From Mesorhizobium loti R88b (lineage in GTDB: Bacteria > Pseudomonadota > Alphaproteobacteria > Rhizobiales > Rhizobiaceae), in assembly GCF_013170845.1 (NCBI RefSeq), contig NZ_CP033367.1, positions 2,605,001 through 2,669,000 of the forward strand: a stretch of 64,000 bases of DNA. The letters run 5' to 3'. Of the stretch, positions 9,156 through 18,237 are shown piece by piece. Both the position numbers and the translations under genes were made by a program. Position 1 is the stretch's first letter. Each line of letters begins with the position of its first letter. The notes beneath the pieces are model-generated. The model did no database searches. It was not told the DNA's origin and saw nothing but the letters and a program-made list of their open reading frames with translations.

Positions 9156-10022
9156 ATGAAAAAGATTCTCACCTCGCTGGCGCTGATCAGCCTTGTGGCC
9201 GCCGGCGGTGCGGCGTTCGCGGCCGAAGAAGCACACAACGCGGCGGCACCGACGCATTTCCCGATCAACGAGCCGAAGGAAATGAGCTGGAGCTTTACCG
9301 GCCCGTTCGGCACTTACGACAAGGGCCAGCTGCAGCGCGGCCTGAAGGTCTATAAGGAAGTCTGCTCGGCCTGCCATTCGATGAATTTGGTGGCGTTCCG
9401 CACGCTGGAAGGCCCGACGGGCCTTGGCTATTCGGATGCACAGATCAAGTCGCTGGCAGCCACCTATACCATCCATGACGGCCCCAACGATGCCGGCGAA
9501 ATGTTCGACCGCCCCGGCAAGCCGTCGGACTATTTTCCGGCGCCGTTCGCCAACGAGCAGGCCGCTGCCGCCTCCAATGGCGGCGCCGCTCCGCCTGACA
9601 TGTCGCTGCTGGCCAAGGCGCGCGGCGTCGAGCGCGGCTTTCCGCAGTTCGTCTTCGACATCTTCACGCAGTATGACGCGGGTGGCCCGGACTATATCCA
9701 TTCGTTGCTGACCGGCTATGACCAGACGCCGCCTGCCGGAATGGTCATCCCCGAGGGCACGCACTACAATCCGTACTTCATGTCCGGCGTGTCGCTGAAA
9801 ATGCCCAAGCCACTCTCCGACGGCCAGGTGACCTATGATGACGGCTCGCCGCAGACCGTCGACCAATACGCCCGCGATGTCTCGACCTTCCTGATGTGGG
9901 CGGCCGAGCCGCACATGGAGGCCCGCAAGCATACCGGCGTCAACGTGCTGTTTTTCCTCCTGATATTCGGCGGGCTGGTCTACCTCGTCAAGCGGAAGGT
10001 ATGGGAAGGCGTGGCGCACTAA
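9156..10022 (+). CDS. petC: Cytochrome c1 of the bc1 complex
   Basis: 288-aa membrane-anchored cytochrome that accepts electrons from the Rieske protein and hands them to a soluble c-type cytochrome. The signal peptide is MKKILTSLALISLVAAGGAA, with cleavage likely after AFA. The heme-attachment site is C70-SACH. The sixth-ligand region contains NPYFMSGVSLKMPKPL, and a C-terminal helix VLFFLLIFGGLVYLVKRKVW anchors it. Last gene of petABC; a strong terminator follows 22 bases after the stop. Confidence 0.97.
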   Translation: MKKILTSLALISLVAAGGAAFAAEEAHNAAAPTHFPINEPKEMSWSFTGPFGTYDKGQLQRGLKVYKEVCSACHSMNLVAFRTLEGPTGLGYSDAQIKSLAATYTIHDGPNDAGEMFDRPGKPSDYFPAPFANEQAAAASNGGAAPPDMSLLAKARGVERGFPQFVFDIFTQYDAGGPDYIHSLLTGYDQTPPAGMVIPEGTHYNPYFMSGVSLKMPKPLSDGQVTYDDGSPQTVDQYARDVSTFLMWAAEPHMEARKHTGVNVLFFLLIFGGLVYLVKRKVWEGVAH

Positions 10023-10043
10023 ATCGCGCCAGAGCTGTACAGG

Positions 10044-10080
10044 AATACGAAAGGGCGCCTCTTGGCGCCCTTTCGTATTT
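10044..10080 (+). terminator. Terminator of petABC
   Basis: Perfect 16-bp arms (10044-10059 and 10064-10079) around loop TCTT, ending in a TTTCGTATTT tail. The A/T-rich outer part also allows bidirectional use. Confidence 0.9.
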
Positions 10081-10154
10081 CCGGGGCCGTGATGTCACAT
10101 GGCCGTCATCGCATCTGATGATCCTGCGGCATTCTCAAACAAAGGATTGCCCCC

Positions 10155-10850
10155 ATGAAGAAATATGCATCGCTCGCCGCGGGTCTGTTGTTGCTGGTCA
10201 TCGGCTCGGCCGCCCAGGCCGAAGACGCAAAACCCTTCGTCACCAACAAGGATATCGACCTGACGATGATTCTGCCGCCACCGCCGGCAAACGATTCGGC
10301 TGAGACCAAGGCCGAACTCGGTGAGGTTCTGACACTGCAGGTGACGCGCACGCCCGAGATGGTGGCCAGCGCCGTTGCCGATGCAGAGGAGAACGTCTGG
10401 CGCTTCGCCAATGTGATGGGGCCGAATTTTACCAAGGACAAGCTGCCGAAGTTCAGCGCCTTCTTCGATCGCGTGGTCGAGACCGAAGGCGCCGTCGTCG
10501 ATCCGGCCAAGGATGTCTGGAAGCGTCCGCGTCCGCACCAGCTCAGCGACCTCGTCAAGCCGGCGGTCAAGCTGTCGAGCTCCGGCTCCTGGCCGTCCGG
10601 CCACGCCACCGTCGGCACCATGATGGGCATCATCCTGGCCGACATGGTTCCCGAGAAGCGCGCCGAGATCATGGCGCGCGCGGCCGAATACGCGCACAAC
10701 CGCGTGGTCGGCGGCATCCATTACCCATCGGACGTCGAGATGGGCAAGATTTCGGGCAGCGTCATTGCCGCGGTGCTGCTCAACCGGGACGATTTCAAGG
10801 CCGAATATGATGTGGCCAAGGCCGAGCTTCGTTCCGATCTCGGCATGTAG
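10155..10850 (+). CDS. Class A-type acid phosphatase (PAP2 superfamily), exported
   Basis: 231-aa periplasmic phosphatase. The signal peptide is MKKYASLAAGLLLLVIGSAA, cleaved near AQA-ED. The three PAP2 motifs are KRPRP (residue 123), SGSWPSGHA (143) and HNRVVGGIHYPSD (181), with the nucleophilic His in the last. Substrates of the family are broad phosphomonoesters. No phosphate-starvation box was recognised upstream. It is alone between two terminators. Confidence 0.9.
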   Translation: MKKYASLAAGLLLLVIGSAAQAEDAKPFVTNKDIDLTMILPPPPANDSAETKAELGEVLTLQVTRTPEMVASAVADAEENVWRFANVMGPNFTKDKLPKFSAFFDRVVETEGAVVDPAKDVWKRPRPHQLSDLVKPAVKLSSSGSWPSGHATVGTMMGIILADMVPEKRAEIMARAAEYAHNRVVGGIHYPSDVEMGKISGSVIAAVLLNRDDFKAEYDVAKAELRSDLGM

Positions 10851-10875
10851 TCGTCACCAGTCGGTTGCCGACGGG

Positions 10876-10905
10876 AAGGGGCGCTTCTGGCGCCCCTTTT
10901 TCGTT
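10876..10905 (+). terminator. Rho-independent terminator after the phosphatase
   Basis: 9-bp arms AAGGGGCGC (10876-10884) and GCGCCCCTT (10890-10898), loop TTCTG, followed by T5. Confidence 0.88.
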
Positions 10906-11016
10906 CACAGTCCCACCAAGGGGTGAGTTCGGCAATTAGGCCGTTGGCACGGCGGCATCCGATTGGTATTCGACGCTCCGGCGGCGAAGGCTGGCCGGCA
11001 TGGCATTTGGAAATCG

Positions 11017-12165
11017 ATGATGCGGCTACGCGACTGTCACAACTTTTCCGACTTCCGGCGCATGGCACAGCAGCGGCTGCCGGGGCCGATCTTCAACTAC
11101 ATCGATGGCGCTGCCGACGATGAAGTCACCTATCGCCGCAACACCGAAAGCTTCGAGACCTGCGACCTTGTTCCCAACGTGTTGCGTGGGGTGAGCGAAA
11201 TCGACATGTCGGTGACGGTGATGGGCCAGAAGCTGGCGCTACCCTTCTATTGCTCGCCGACAGCCTTGCAGCGGCTGTTCCACCATCAGGGCGAGCGCGC
11301 GGTCGCCAAAGCCGCGGCAAAGTATGGCACGATGTTTGGCGTTTCCTCGCTCGGCACCGTCAGCCTCGAGGAAGCGCGCAAGATCAGCAGCAGCCCGCAG
11401 GTCTACCAGTTCTACTTCCACCGGGATCGTGGCCTCAACCGGGCGATGATGCAGCGGGCAAAGGCGGTGGGCGTCGAAGTGATGATGCTGACCGTGGACA
11501 GCATCACCGGGGGCAACCGCGAGCGCGACAAGCGGACCGGCTTTGCCATTCCTTTCAAGCTCAATCTTGCCGGCATGCTGCAGTTCGCGCTGAAGCCTGG
11601 CTGGGCGATCAACTACTTCACCCATGAGGGGTTCAAGCTGCCGCAGCTCGACGAGCATGTCGACATGGGCGGCGGCACGATGTCGATCAGCCGCTATTTC
11701 ACCGAGATGCTCGATCCGTCGATGACCTGGGACGACGTCGCGGAGATGGTCAAGCTGTGGTCGGGGCCGTTCTGCCTGAAGGGCATCATGTCGGTGGAAG
11801 ATGCCAGGCGCGCCGTCGACATTGGCTGCAGCGGCATCGTGCTGTCCAACCATGGCGGCCGGCAGCTGGATGGCTCAAGGGCGGCGTTCGACCAGCTTGC
11901 CGAGATTGTCGATGCGGTTGGCGACAAGATCGATGTCATCATGGATGGCGGCGTGCAGCGCGGCACGCATGTGCTGAAGGCACTGTCGCTCGGCGCCAAG
12001 GCGGTCGGGGTCGGGCGCTATTATCTGTTTCCGCTGGCGGCCGCCGGCCAGCCTGGCGTCGAGCGGGCGCTCGAGCAGATGCGGATCGAGATCGAACGCG
12101 GCATGAAGCTGATGGGCTGCAGTTCGATCGAACAATTGTCGCGCAAGAACCTCCGATTCAGGTAA
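11017..12165 (+). CDS. lldD: FMN-dependent alpha-hydroxyacid oxidase (LldD-like)
   Basis: 382-aa TIM-barrel flavoenzyme that oxidises an L-2-hydroxyacid to the 2-oxoacid. Seen are FNYIDGAADDEVTYRRN near the N-terminus, GVSSLGTVSLEE in the FMN-binding region, and the catalytic loop SNHGGRQLDG with His near residue 279. The frame opens at TTG 10963, but ATG 11017 (or 11020) gives the family start MMRLRDCHNFSDFRRMA. The substrate is probably L-lactate, though glycolate or another hydroxyacid is possible. It ends nine bases before apt and may be co-transcribed. Confidence 0.85.
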   Translation: MMRLRDCHNFSDFRRMAQQRLPGPIFNYIDGAADDEVTYRRNTESFETCDLVPNVLRGVSEIDMSVTVMGQKLALPFYCSPTALQRLFHHQGERAVAKAAAKYGTMFGVSSLGTVSLEEARKISSSPQVYQFYFHRDRGLNRAMMQRAKAVGVEVMMLTVDSITGGNRERDKRTGFAIPFKLNLAGMLQFALKPGWAINYFTHEGFKLPQLDEHVDMGGGTMSISRYFTEMLDPSMTWDDVAEMVKLWSGPFCLKGIMSVEDARRAVDIGCSGIVLSNHGGRQLDGSRAAFDQLAEIVDAVGDKIDVIMDGGVQRGTHVLKALSLGAKAVGVGRYYLFPLAAAGQPGVERALEQMRIEIERGMKLMGCSSIEQLSRKNLRFR

Positions 12166-12174
12166 TCTCAATCC

Positions 12175-12720
12175 ATGAAATCCTCACTTGAAGACACGCT
12201 GCTCGCCGCCATCCGCACCATTCCGGACTATCCGAAGCCCGGCATCCTGTTTCGCGACATCACCACGCTGCTCGGCAATGCGCGCGCCTTTCGCCGCGCC
12301 ATCGACGAGCTGGTGCATCCCTACGCCGGGCAGAAGATCGACAAGATCGCCGGCATCGAGGCGCGCGGCTTCATCCTTGGCGGCGCCGTTGCCCATCAGC
12401 TCTCGGCCGGCTTCGTGCCGATCCGCAAGAAGGGCAAGCTGCCCTATGAGACCGTGCGCGTCGCCTACAGCCTGGAATACGGGCTGGACGAGATGGAGAT
12501 GCACAAGGACGGCGTTGCGCCCGGTGAGAAGGTGATCCTGGTCGATGATTTGATTGCCACCGGTGGCACGGCGGAAGCGGCAGTCAAGCTGCTGCGCCAG
12601 ATCGGCGCCGATATTCTCGCCGCCTGCTTCGTCATCGACCTGCCGGATCTGGGCGGGCGCAAGAAGCTCGAGGCCCTTGGCGTGCCGGTGAGGACGCTGA
12701 TCGGGTTTGAGGGGCATTAG
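12175..12720 (+). CDS. apt: Adenine phosphoribosyltransferase
   Basis: 181-aa cytosolic purine-salvage enzyme converting adenine and PRPP to AMP. The PRPP-binding loop [14 protein letters not shown] starts near residue 120. The N-terminal [21 protein letters not shown] and the flexible-loop region [11 protein letters not shown] are also characteristic. ATG 12175 gives normal length. A repeat-rich non-coding stretch follows. Confidence 0.97.
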   Translation: MKSSLEDTLLAAIRTIPDYPKPGILFRDITTLLGNARAFRRAIDELVHPYAGQKIDKIAGIEARGFILGGAVAHQLSAGFVPIRKKGKLPYETVRVAYSLEYGLDEMEMHKDGVAPGEKVILVDDLIATGGTAEAAVKLLRQIGADILAACFVIDLPDLGGRKKLEALGVPVRTLIGFEGH

Positions 12721-12722
12721 AT

Positions 12723-12890
12723 CTTTCTCCCTCGCCCCGTTTACGGGGAGAGGGAAGCAAAGCGAGCAACGCGAGCGAAGCAGGGTGAGGGGTAAGTACG
12801 ACGGTCGAGTTCTAGACACTACCGCTGGCGCCGCCCCTCATCCGCCCGTTGGGCACCTTCTCCCCGTGAACGGGGAGAAGGAAGAAGCTC
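12723..12890. repeat. Composite rhizobial palindromic repeat
   Basis: Two hairpins face each other. One is CCCCG-TTTA-CGGGG with purine/pyrimidine flanks near 12735-12750. The other is CCTTCTCCCCG (12856-12866) and CGGGGAGAAGG (12871-12881) around TGAA. The outer parts (GGTGAGGGG and CCCCTCATCC) are also inverted. This wording is typical of small dispersed repeats in Rhizobiales genomes. No coding signal was seen. Confidence 0.75.
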
Positions 12891-12894
12891 CGCC

Positions 12895-13365
12895 CTACTC
12901 CGTCTTCACCAGCACGGCGCTGTCGAACTCCAGCACCTTGTCGCCGGTCGAATCGAAAGCTTCCGCGCGCAGTGCCAGCATCCGCCAGCCAGGGCGCGAG
13001 GCGATGGGGCGGTGGGAAAGGGCTGTCCGCGAGAAGGTTACGGTCTCACCGGCATAGACCGGCTTCAGCCACTTCAGGTTCTTGAAGCCGGGCGAGGGGC
13101 CGAATTCCGGGACTGGACCGGGGCCGTTCCAGTTGGCCCCCTCGGCGTCCATGCGGGCCTCGAGGTTGAGCTTCATCCATGTGGCGGCGGTGTGCCAGCC
13201 GGAGGCGCAGAGCCCGCCGAGTACGCTCTTCCTGGCGGCCTCTTCGTCGATATGGAAAACCTGCGGATCGTATTTGCGGGCAAACGCCTTGATCGCCTCG
13301 GGCTCGAATGTGTGCGAGCCCAGCGTCACCGTGATGCCGATGCGGAAGAATTCGTCCAGGGTCAT
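12895..13365 (-). CDS. MaoC-family dehydratase (second of pair)
   Basis: 156-aa hot-dog-fold protein of the (R)-specific enoyl-CoA hydratase/MaoC family. The dehydratase signature is FARKYDPQVFHIDEEAA followed by GGLCASGWHTAA. It begins inside the stop of its upstream neighbour (ATGA overlap 13362-13365), so the two are coupled. The two share about the same layout and probably form a heteromeric or pseudo-dimeric hydratase. The substrate cannot be deduced. Confidence 0.88.
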   Translation of the reverse strand: MTLDEFFRIGITVTLGSHTFEPEAIKAFARKYDPQVFHIDEEAARKSVLGGLCASGWHTAATWMKLNLEARMDAEGANWNGPGPVPEFGPSPGFKNLKWLKPVYAGETVTFSRTALSHRPIASRPGWRMLALRAEAFDSTGDKVLEFDSAVLVKTE

Positions 13366-13832
13366 GCCTGATACCCCGCGGCATCACGAGTCAGGAACAT
13401 GACGGAATTCTCAAGCTCGAAGACGCTTTCGCCACGCTGGTTGACCAGCTCGCTGCGCATGGTGACGAAGCCGAGTTGCGGCTTCGAGCGGGACAGACGC
13501 TTGGCCAGCACGACCAGGTTGCCTCTGAGCGTATCGCCGGCCAGCACCGGTTTCTTCCACTTGACCTGATCGACGCCGGGCGCACCTTGGCAGGTGGAGT
13601 CCAAAAGGAAGGCATCGCACAGCATGCGCATGAACATGGCGCAGGTGTGCCAGCCCGAAGCCGACAGGCCGCCCAGGATGCTGGCCTTGCCGGCCTCTTC
13701 GTCGAGATGCATCGGCTGGGCATCGAATTCGCTGGCGAATTCGATGATCTCGGCCGCGCTTACCTCTTTGGTGCCGAGGTCGAACGAGGCACCCTCGACG
13801 AAATCCTCATAGGCCAATGTCTTCGCCGTCAT
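13362..13832 (-). CDS. MaoC-family dehydratase (first of pair)
   Basis: 156-aa hot-dog protein with FASEFDAQPMHLDEEAGKAS and GGLSASGWHTCAM, the same signature as its partner. ATG 13832 has AGGG 9 bases upstream. Paired small MaoC proteins are common in Rhizobiales, and their exact acyl-CoA substrate is usually unassigned. Confidence 0.88.
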   Translation of the reverse strand: MTAKTLAYEDFVEGASFDLGTKEVSAAEIIEFASEFDAQPMHLDEEAGKASILGGLSASGWHTCAMFMRMLCDAFLLDSTCQGAPGVDQVKWKKPVLAGDTLRGNLVVLAKRLSRSKPQLGFVTMRSELVNQRGESVFELENSVMFLTRDAAGYQA

Positions 13833-13956
13833 GGTCTGGCATCCCTGCAGAACGTACGATCCGGGTGGATCGGCAAATCCGGATGCAGGCCACGGGCGAT
13901 TTGGTCAAGTCCTTTCTGATAAGCCAGCGAGAGGGCGCCGGCACCGGCGGCAGCGG

Positions 13957-14931
13957 TCAGAGCCAGCCGCGGCGGCGGAAATACCAGAAGGGCAGGATCG
14001 CCGACAGGATCATCAGGCCGATGGCGAAGGGATAGCCGAGCTGCCATTTGAGCTCGGGGATGATGTCGAAATTCATGCCGTAGATCGAGGCGACCAGCGT
14101 CGGCGGCAGGAAGATGACGGCGGCGACCGAGAAGATCTTGATGATGGCGTTCTGCTCGATCGAGATCATGCCGAGCGTGGCGTCGAGCAGGAAGGAAATC
14201 TTCTGCGACAGGAAGGTGGCGTGGTCGGCAAGCGACAGCACGTCGCGCGACAGTGTCTTGATGCGGGCGCGGACATCCTTGCTCATCTTGGTCTGGGTGG
14301 CGACATGGGCGAGGAAGCCGGCAAGACGCTGCAGCGAGATCAGGCTGTCGCGCACGGAAGAGGCGATGTCTTCCTTGCGGCCGATGGCTTTCAGCAGTTC
14401 CTGGAAGTCGCGGTTGCGCTTCGACACCTTGGTCGAGCGGGCCTCGAAAATGTCGCGCGAAATCGCCTCGATGTCGCGGCCGGCGCGCTCAAGGATATCG
14501 GCAAGACGGTCGACGATCGCCTCCAGCAGGCCGATCAGGATGGTATCGCCGCTGGTGCAGCCGGTCGCCACCTTCTCGGCGCGCAGCCGGAAGGTCTTGA
14601 AGGCCTTCGGTTCATGGTAGCGAATGGTGATCAGCCTCTTGCCGGCAAGCGCGAAGGTGACCGGCGACATCAAGGGATCGTCGACCTCGGTCTGCGCCGG
14701 CAAAGTGGCGGTCATGAAGTAGGCGCCGTCCTCGATGTAGAGGCGGCTGGAAATCTCGATCTCTTCCATCTCCTCGCGGGTCGGGATGGCGACGCCGAGC
14801 CAGGCTTCGATGGTGGCTTCTTCTTCCTTGGTCGGATTGATCAGATCGGCCCAGACGACCCTGTCGCCATCGGTCAGCAGATCGTCGGTGAGGCGCAGGC
14901 GATCATTGTCGACGACAAAGGCTTTGATCAT
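13957..14931 (-). CDS. corA: CorA-family magnesium/divalent cation channel
   Basis: 324-aa inner-membrane channel protein. A long cytoplasmic N-terminal funnel is followed by two C-terminal helices, about residues 262-284 and 296-314. The selectivity motif YGMNF lies between them, and the tail FWYFRRRGWL is basic and cytosolic, as in the family. The role is Mg2+ uptake, with Co2+/Ni2+ transport possible. No Mg-sensing leader was recognised upstream. Confidence 0.93.
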   Translation of the reverse strand: MIKAFVVDNDRLRLTDDLLTDGDRVVWADLINPTKEEEATIEAWLGVAIPTREEMEEIEISSRLYIEDGAYFMTATLPAQTEVDDPLMSPVTFALAGKRLITIRYHEPKAFKTFRLRAEKVATGCTSGDTILIGLLEAIVDRLADILERAGRDIEAISRDIFEARSTKVSKRNRDFQELLKAIGRKEDIASSVRDSLISLQRLAGFLAHVATQTKMSKDVRARIKTLSRDVLSLADHATFLSQKISFLLDATLGMISIEQNAIIKIFSVAAVIFLPPTLVASIYGMNFDIIPELKWQLGYPFAIGLMILSAILPFWYFRRRGWL

Positions 14932-15074
14932 CGCCAGATTTCCTCTGCCATTGACGTCTGGTATCGGATTGCACGGCTCCTCGTCGTATGCGCCGAGCGT
15001 GTGGCTGCCGCTTAGACCCGTGGCATGACAAAATCAAGACAGGCCCCGGCTGCTGTCAGTCTGGCCCCGGCCGC

Positions 15075-15863
15075 TCAGAAAAACTCGTCGAGCAGTCGAT
15101 AATAGGACAGCCGGGAGGGATCGACCCCGATGAAGCCGTACCGGTCCAGGAAGGGTTGCACCCATCGCTCGCCGATGTTGTGCCGAATGCTCCAGCAGGC
15201 GAGTGCCAGGTCTTGATGGCGATCCGCCAAACCCAGCCGTCCGCAGTCGACAAAGCCGCTGAAGCGCTTACTGGCCGCGACAAAGTCCGGCATGCAGGCA
15301 TCGCCATGCGTGACGACGATATCCTGGCTTGCGGGCTTCAACGCGGCCAGTTGTGCAAAGGCTTCCGCCGCGGTCATTCCCTGCCGCTCGTCGTCGAAGT
15401 CGCTTTCATCGACCGTGCCAGCCTCGAGGCGAGCCCGCGCCTCGGCGATCCGGTGCTGCAAGCGGTGATCAAACGGACACGATCCGGCATCGATTGCGTG
15501 AAGCTCACGCAGCGCGTCGGCCATGATTGCGACCGACGAAGCGGCATCGGTGGCGCCGGCTGAGGCCAGATCTTGACCAGGAAGCGCGGTCATCAGCAAC
15601 CAGTGGCGACCGGCATGGTGCTCGAACGCAATAATCGCGGGGCAAGCAATGCCTTGCCCGGCAAGCCAACGCAGCCGGGCTTCCTCGGCGGCGACTTCGG
15701 CAAATAGCCCAGCTTCTTCGATCTTCAGGAACAGGCTGGGCTTGTTATCGCCCGTGAGCCGAAACACCCCGGCGTTCGACCGGCCGATGGTCTGCCGGCT
15801 CCAGTGATAGCCACCGATGCGCAAACCTTCCGGCAGGTCGGATTCGAACAGGCTGCCGGGCAT
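15075..15863 (-). CDS. APH(3')-like aminoglycoside phosphotransferase with altered metal-site residue
   Basis: 262-aa kinase-fold protein resembling chromosomal APH(3')-II. Seen are a nucleotide-loop region GRSNAGVFRLTGD, the Brenner-type loop H186-GDACMPD, the DFG-equivalent FVDCGRLGLADRHQD, and the C-terminal RLLDEFF. Catalytic Asp188 and the metal Asp are present, but the conserved Asn of H-x-D-x4-N is Asp193 here. The family phosphorylates the 3'-OH of kanamycin/neomycin-type drugs; whether this member does so is uncertain. It lies 15 bases from ychF on the same strand. Confidence 0.82.
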   Translation of the reverse strand: MPGSLFESDLPEGLRIGGYHWSRQTIGRSNAGVFRLTGDNKPSLFLKIEEAGLFAEVAAEEARLRWLAGQGIACPAIIAFEHHAGRHWLLMTALPGQDLASAGATDAASSVAIMADALRELHAIDAGSCPFDHRLQHRIAEARARLEAGTVDESDFDDERQGMTAAEAFAQLAALKPASQDIVVTHGDACMPDFVAASKRFSGFVDCGRLGLADRHQDLALACWSIRHNIGERWVQPFLDRYGFIGVDPSRLSYYRLLDEFF

Positions 15864-15878
15864 GCCTGGATCGCTGCG

Positions 15879-16982
15879 TCAGGTGTTGAATTTGAACAGC
15901 AGGACGTCGCCGTCCTGGACGACATATTCCTTGCCTTCGTCGCGTGCCTTGCCGGCTTCCTTGGCCGCCACTTCGCCACCCAGCGTGATGTAGTCGATGT
16001 AGGCGATCGTCTGGGCGCGGATGAAGCCACGTTCGAAGTCGGTGTGGATGACGCCGGCCGCCTGCGGGGCCTTGTCGCCCTTGTGGATGGTCCAGGCGCG
16101 CGTCTCCTTCGGCCCGGCGGTGAAATAGGTGATGAGATGCAACAGGTCGTAGCCGGCGCGGATGACCTTGTTGAGGCCAGGCTCGTCGAGCCCGAGCGAG
16201 GACAGGAACTCCATCTCTTCCTCGTCCGAGAGCTGGGCGACTTCGGCCTCGATTGCGGCCGAGATCACCACGGTGCCGGCACCTTGGGCGGTCGCCATCT
16301 TCTCCACGGCCCTGGTGTGCTCATTGCCTGTGGCAGCGTCGGCCTCGGCGACGTTGCAGACATAGAGCACGGGGTGCGAGGTCAAGAGGTTCAGCCCCTG
16401 CAGGATGCGCAGATCCTCCGCCGAGATGCCCTTGAGCAGGATGCGGGTCGGTTTGCCCGCCTGGAGAAGCTCGAGTGCGGCCTCCATCATTGGCAGCACT
16501 GATGTCGCTTCCTTGTCCTTGCTGCCGGCGCGCTTGCGGATCTGGACGATGCGGCGCTCGATGCTGTCGAGGTCGGCGAGCATCAGCTCGGTCTCGACTG
16601 TATCGGCGTCGGCGACAGGGTCGATCTTGCCCTCGACATGGGTGATGTCGTCATCCTCGAAGCAGCGCAGCACATGCACGATGGCGTCGACCTCGCGGAT
16701 GTTGGCGAGGAACTGGTTGCCCAGGCCTTCGCCCTTGGAGGCGCCGCGCACCAGGCCGGCAATGTCGACGAAGGAGATGCGGGTCGGGATGATCTCCTTC
16801 GACTTGGCGATCGAAGCGATCTTCTGCAGGCGCGGATCCGGCACCGCGACCTCGCCGGTGTTCGGTTCGATGGTGCAGAACGGATAGTTGGCGGCCTGCG
16901 CCGCCGCCGTCCTGGTCAACGCGTTGAAGAGCGTCGACTTGCCGACGTTGGGCAAGCCAACGATGCCGCATTTGAAACCCAT
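15879..16982 (-). CDS. ychF: Obg-family ATPase YchF
   Basis: 367-aa translation-factor-like P-loop protein (universally conserved; OLA1 in eukaryotes) that prefers ATP. The G1 loop GLPNVGKST is at residues 8-16, Switch II is VDIAGLVRGASKGEGLGNQF and the C-terminal TGS domain ends LLFKFNT. Full length with a normal start. In many bacteria ychF neighbours pth; here one unrelated ORF separates them. Confidence 0.97.
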   Translation of the reverse strand: MGFKCGIVGLPNVGKSTLFNALTRTAAAQAANYPFCTIEPNTGEVAVPDPRLQKIASIAKSKEIIPTRISFVDIAGLVRGASKGEGLGNQFLANIREVDAIVHVLRCFEDDDITHVEGKIDPVADADTVETELMLADLDSIERRIVQIRKRAGSKDKEATSVLPMMEAALELLQAGKPTRILLKGISAEDLRILQGLNLLTSHPVLYVCNVAEADAATGNEHTRAVEKMATAQGAGTVVISAAIEAEVAQLSDEEEMEFLSSLGLDEPGLNKVIRAGYDLLHLITYFTAGPKETRAWTIHKGDKAPQAAGVIHTDFERGFIRAQTIAYIDYITLGGEVAAKEAGKARDEGKEYVVQDGDVLLFKFNT

Positions 16983-17072
16983 TGTGTCGGTCCTATCGGG
17001 AAAAGCGAAATTTGATGAGGCTATGGGCGTAAGCAGTGAGGAACGTCAAGCCCTAGCTGCGTTGGCACCAGA

Positions 17073-17474
17073 TCATTGAAACCGATCGGTGACATCACGC
17101 CACCAAAACCGACTGGGGCGTTCGTCCCCATCGCAGAATGTACACAGGATTGACTTGGCCTCTGCGGATGTCAGCTTCTCGTTGGCGTTCACGGTTACCT
17201 TAAAGCCGTTTGTCGCTATCGCGACTTGGCCGCTCGACCTATCGGCGGCTCGTCCCGCTACCCAATGTTTGAACGCACCATTCGCGTATTCTCGCCATTC
17301 TACGGTGAAAGCACCGTTGCCGCCTGCAGTTTGGGCATAGTTGCCATTGGTGGCCGTCAGGATGAGGAACCCAGGTCCGCCATCTGGAGTCATGCGGTCA
17401 ACGGCTGCCGCGACGACATCCCTGGATGGATTGATAGCGGGCTTCTCGCCCTCAACGTCTAATTTGCATCCCAT
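17073..17474 (-). CDS. Orphan hypothetical protein between ychF and pth
   Basis: 133-aa soluble protein with no recognised domain. It contains GPGFLILTATNGNYAQTAGG, a following EWREYANGAFKHWVAG and a C-terminal FCDGDERPSRFWWRDVTDRF. The rough pattern (YxQTAG ... EWREY ... HW ... FW) recalls a loose group of small single-domain bacterial proteins, some encoded near toxins, but I cannot name it. Codon use is less G+C-biased than in its neighbours, which suggests acquisition. It breaks a usually tight housekeeping block. Confidence 0.65.
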   Translation of the reverse strand: MGCKLDVEGEKPAINPSRDVVAAAVDRMTPDGGPGFLILTATNGNYAQTAGGNGAFTVEWREYANGAFKHWVAGRAADRSSGQVAIATNGFKVTVNANEKLTSAEAKSILCTFCDGDERPSRFWWRDVTDRFQ

Positions 17475-17494
17475 GAGAATGCTCCAATCAAGGC

Positions 17495-18214
17495 CTAGTC
17501 CTTGCCGAATAGCTTCTTCAGCATCGCCGCCATCGGGCCGGTCTCGGGCAGCTTGGCGGGTGCTTGCTGCGACCGCGCCTGGCGGATGTGGCTCTGCTGT
17601 TTGGGGGCCTGCATCTGCGCCGGCTTTTCCAGCTCGGCTATCGCCTTGCCCTGGAGGGCAAGCGCTGCCTTGTTCATGAAGCCGGATTCATCGCCCTTGA
17701 CGATCATGGCGGCGTTGTCGGCGACCGCATCGAGCAAAGGATCGAGCCATTCGCGGTCGGCCTTGTCGAAATCGCCGAGCACATGATGCTGGACCATCTC
17801 CTTGACGCCGGGATGGCCGACGCCGATGCGCACGCGGCGATAGGCGTTGCCGACATGGCCGTCGATCGAGCGGATGCCGTTATGGCCGCCGGCGCCGCCG
17901 CCGGTCTTGATGCGCAATTTGCCTTCGGCGAGATCGATCTCGTCATAGAAGACGGTGAGCGCGGACAGCTCAAGCTTGTAAAAACGCAGTGCTTCGCCGA
18001 CCGACTGGCCGGACAGGTTCATGAAGGTCTGCGGCTTGATCAGGATGATCTTTTCGCCGCCGAGCGTGCCCTCGGCGATCAGGCCCTGGAATTTCTTCGA
18101 CCAGGGCGAAAAGGAATGGCGGCGGGCGATAGCGTCCGCCGCCATGAAGCCGACATTGTGCCGGTTGTTGGCGTATTTCGCGCCCGGATTGCCGAGGCCT
18201 GCAAATACAAGCAT
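17495..18214 (-). CDS. pth: Peptidyl-tRNA hydrolase
   Basis: 239-aa enzyme that recycles peptidyl-tRNA dropped from ribosomes. The N-terminus [18 protein letters not shown] carries the catalytic His19; Asn9 and the [14 protein letters not shown] segment (tRNA contact) follow. The usual core is about 190 residues. The extra lysine/proline/glutamine-rich tail ([20 protein letters not shown]) is typical of alphaproteobacterial members. It lies 24 bases downstream of rplY and is probably in its operon. Confidence 0.96.
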   Translation of the reverse strand: MLVFAGLGNPGAKYANNRHNVGFMAADAIARRHSFSPWSKKFQGLIAEGTLGGEKIILIKPQTFMNLSGQSVGEALRFYKLELSALTVFYDEIDLAEGKLRIKTGGGAGGHNGIRSIDGHVGNAYRRVRIGVGHPGVKEMVQHHVLGDFDKADREWLDPLLDAVADNAAMIVKGDESGFMNKAALALQGKAIAELEKPAQMQAPKQQSHIRQARSQQAPAKLPETGPMAAMLKKLFGKD

Positions 18215-18237
18215 CGTCTGCTCCGGGCGTGAAATAG

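Noticed and set aside
12723..12890. Clustered hairpins looked briefly like a CRISPR or rRNA-type structure
   Set aside because: No regular spacers; wording matches rhizobial palindromic repeats.
13829..14047. 72-codon minus-strand frame between corA and maoC
   Set aside because: About 90 bases lie in another frame of corA; the remaining 42 codons have no SD or family resemblance.
13957..15100. Mg-responsive leader upstream of corA
   Set aside because: No stable alternative hairpins or leader ORF between 14932 and 15074.
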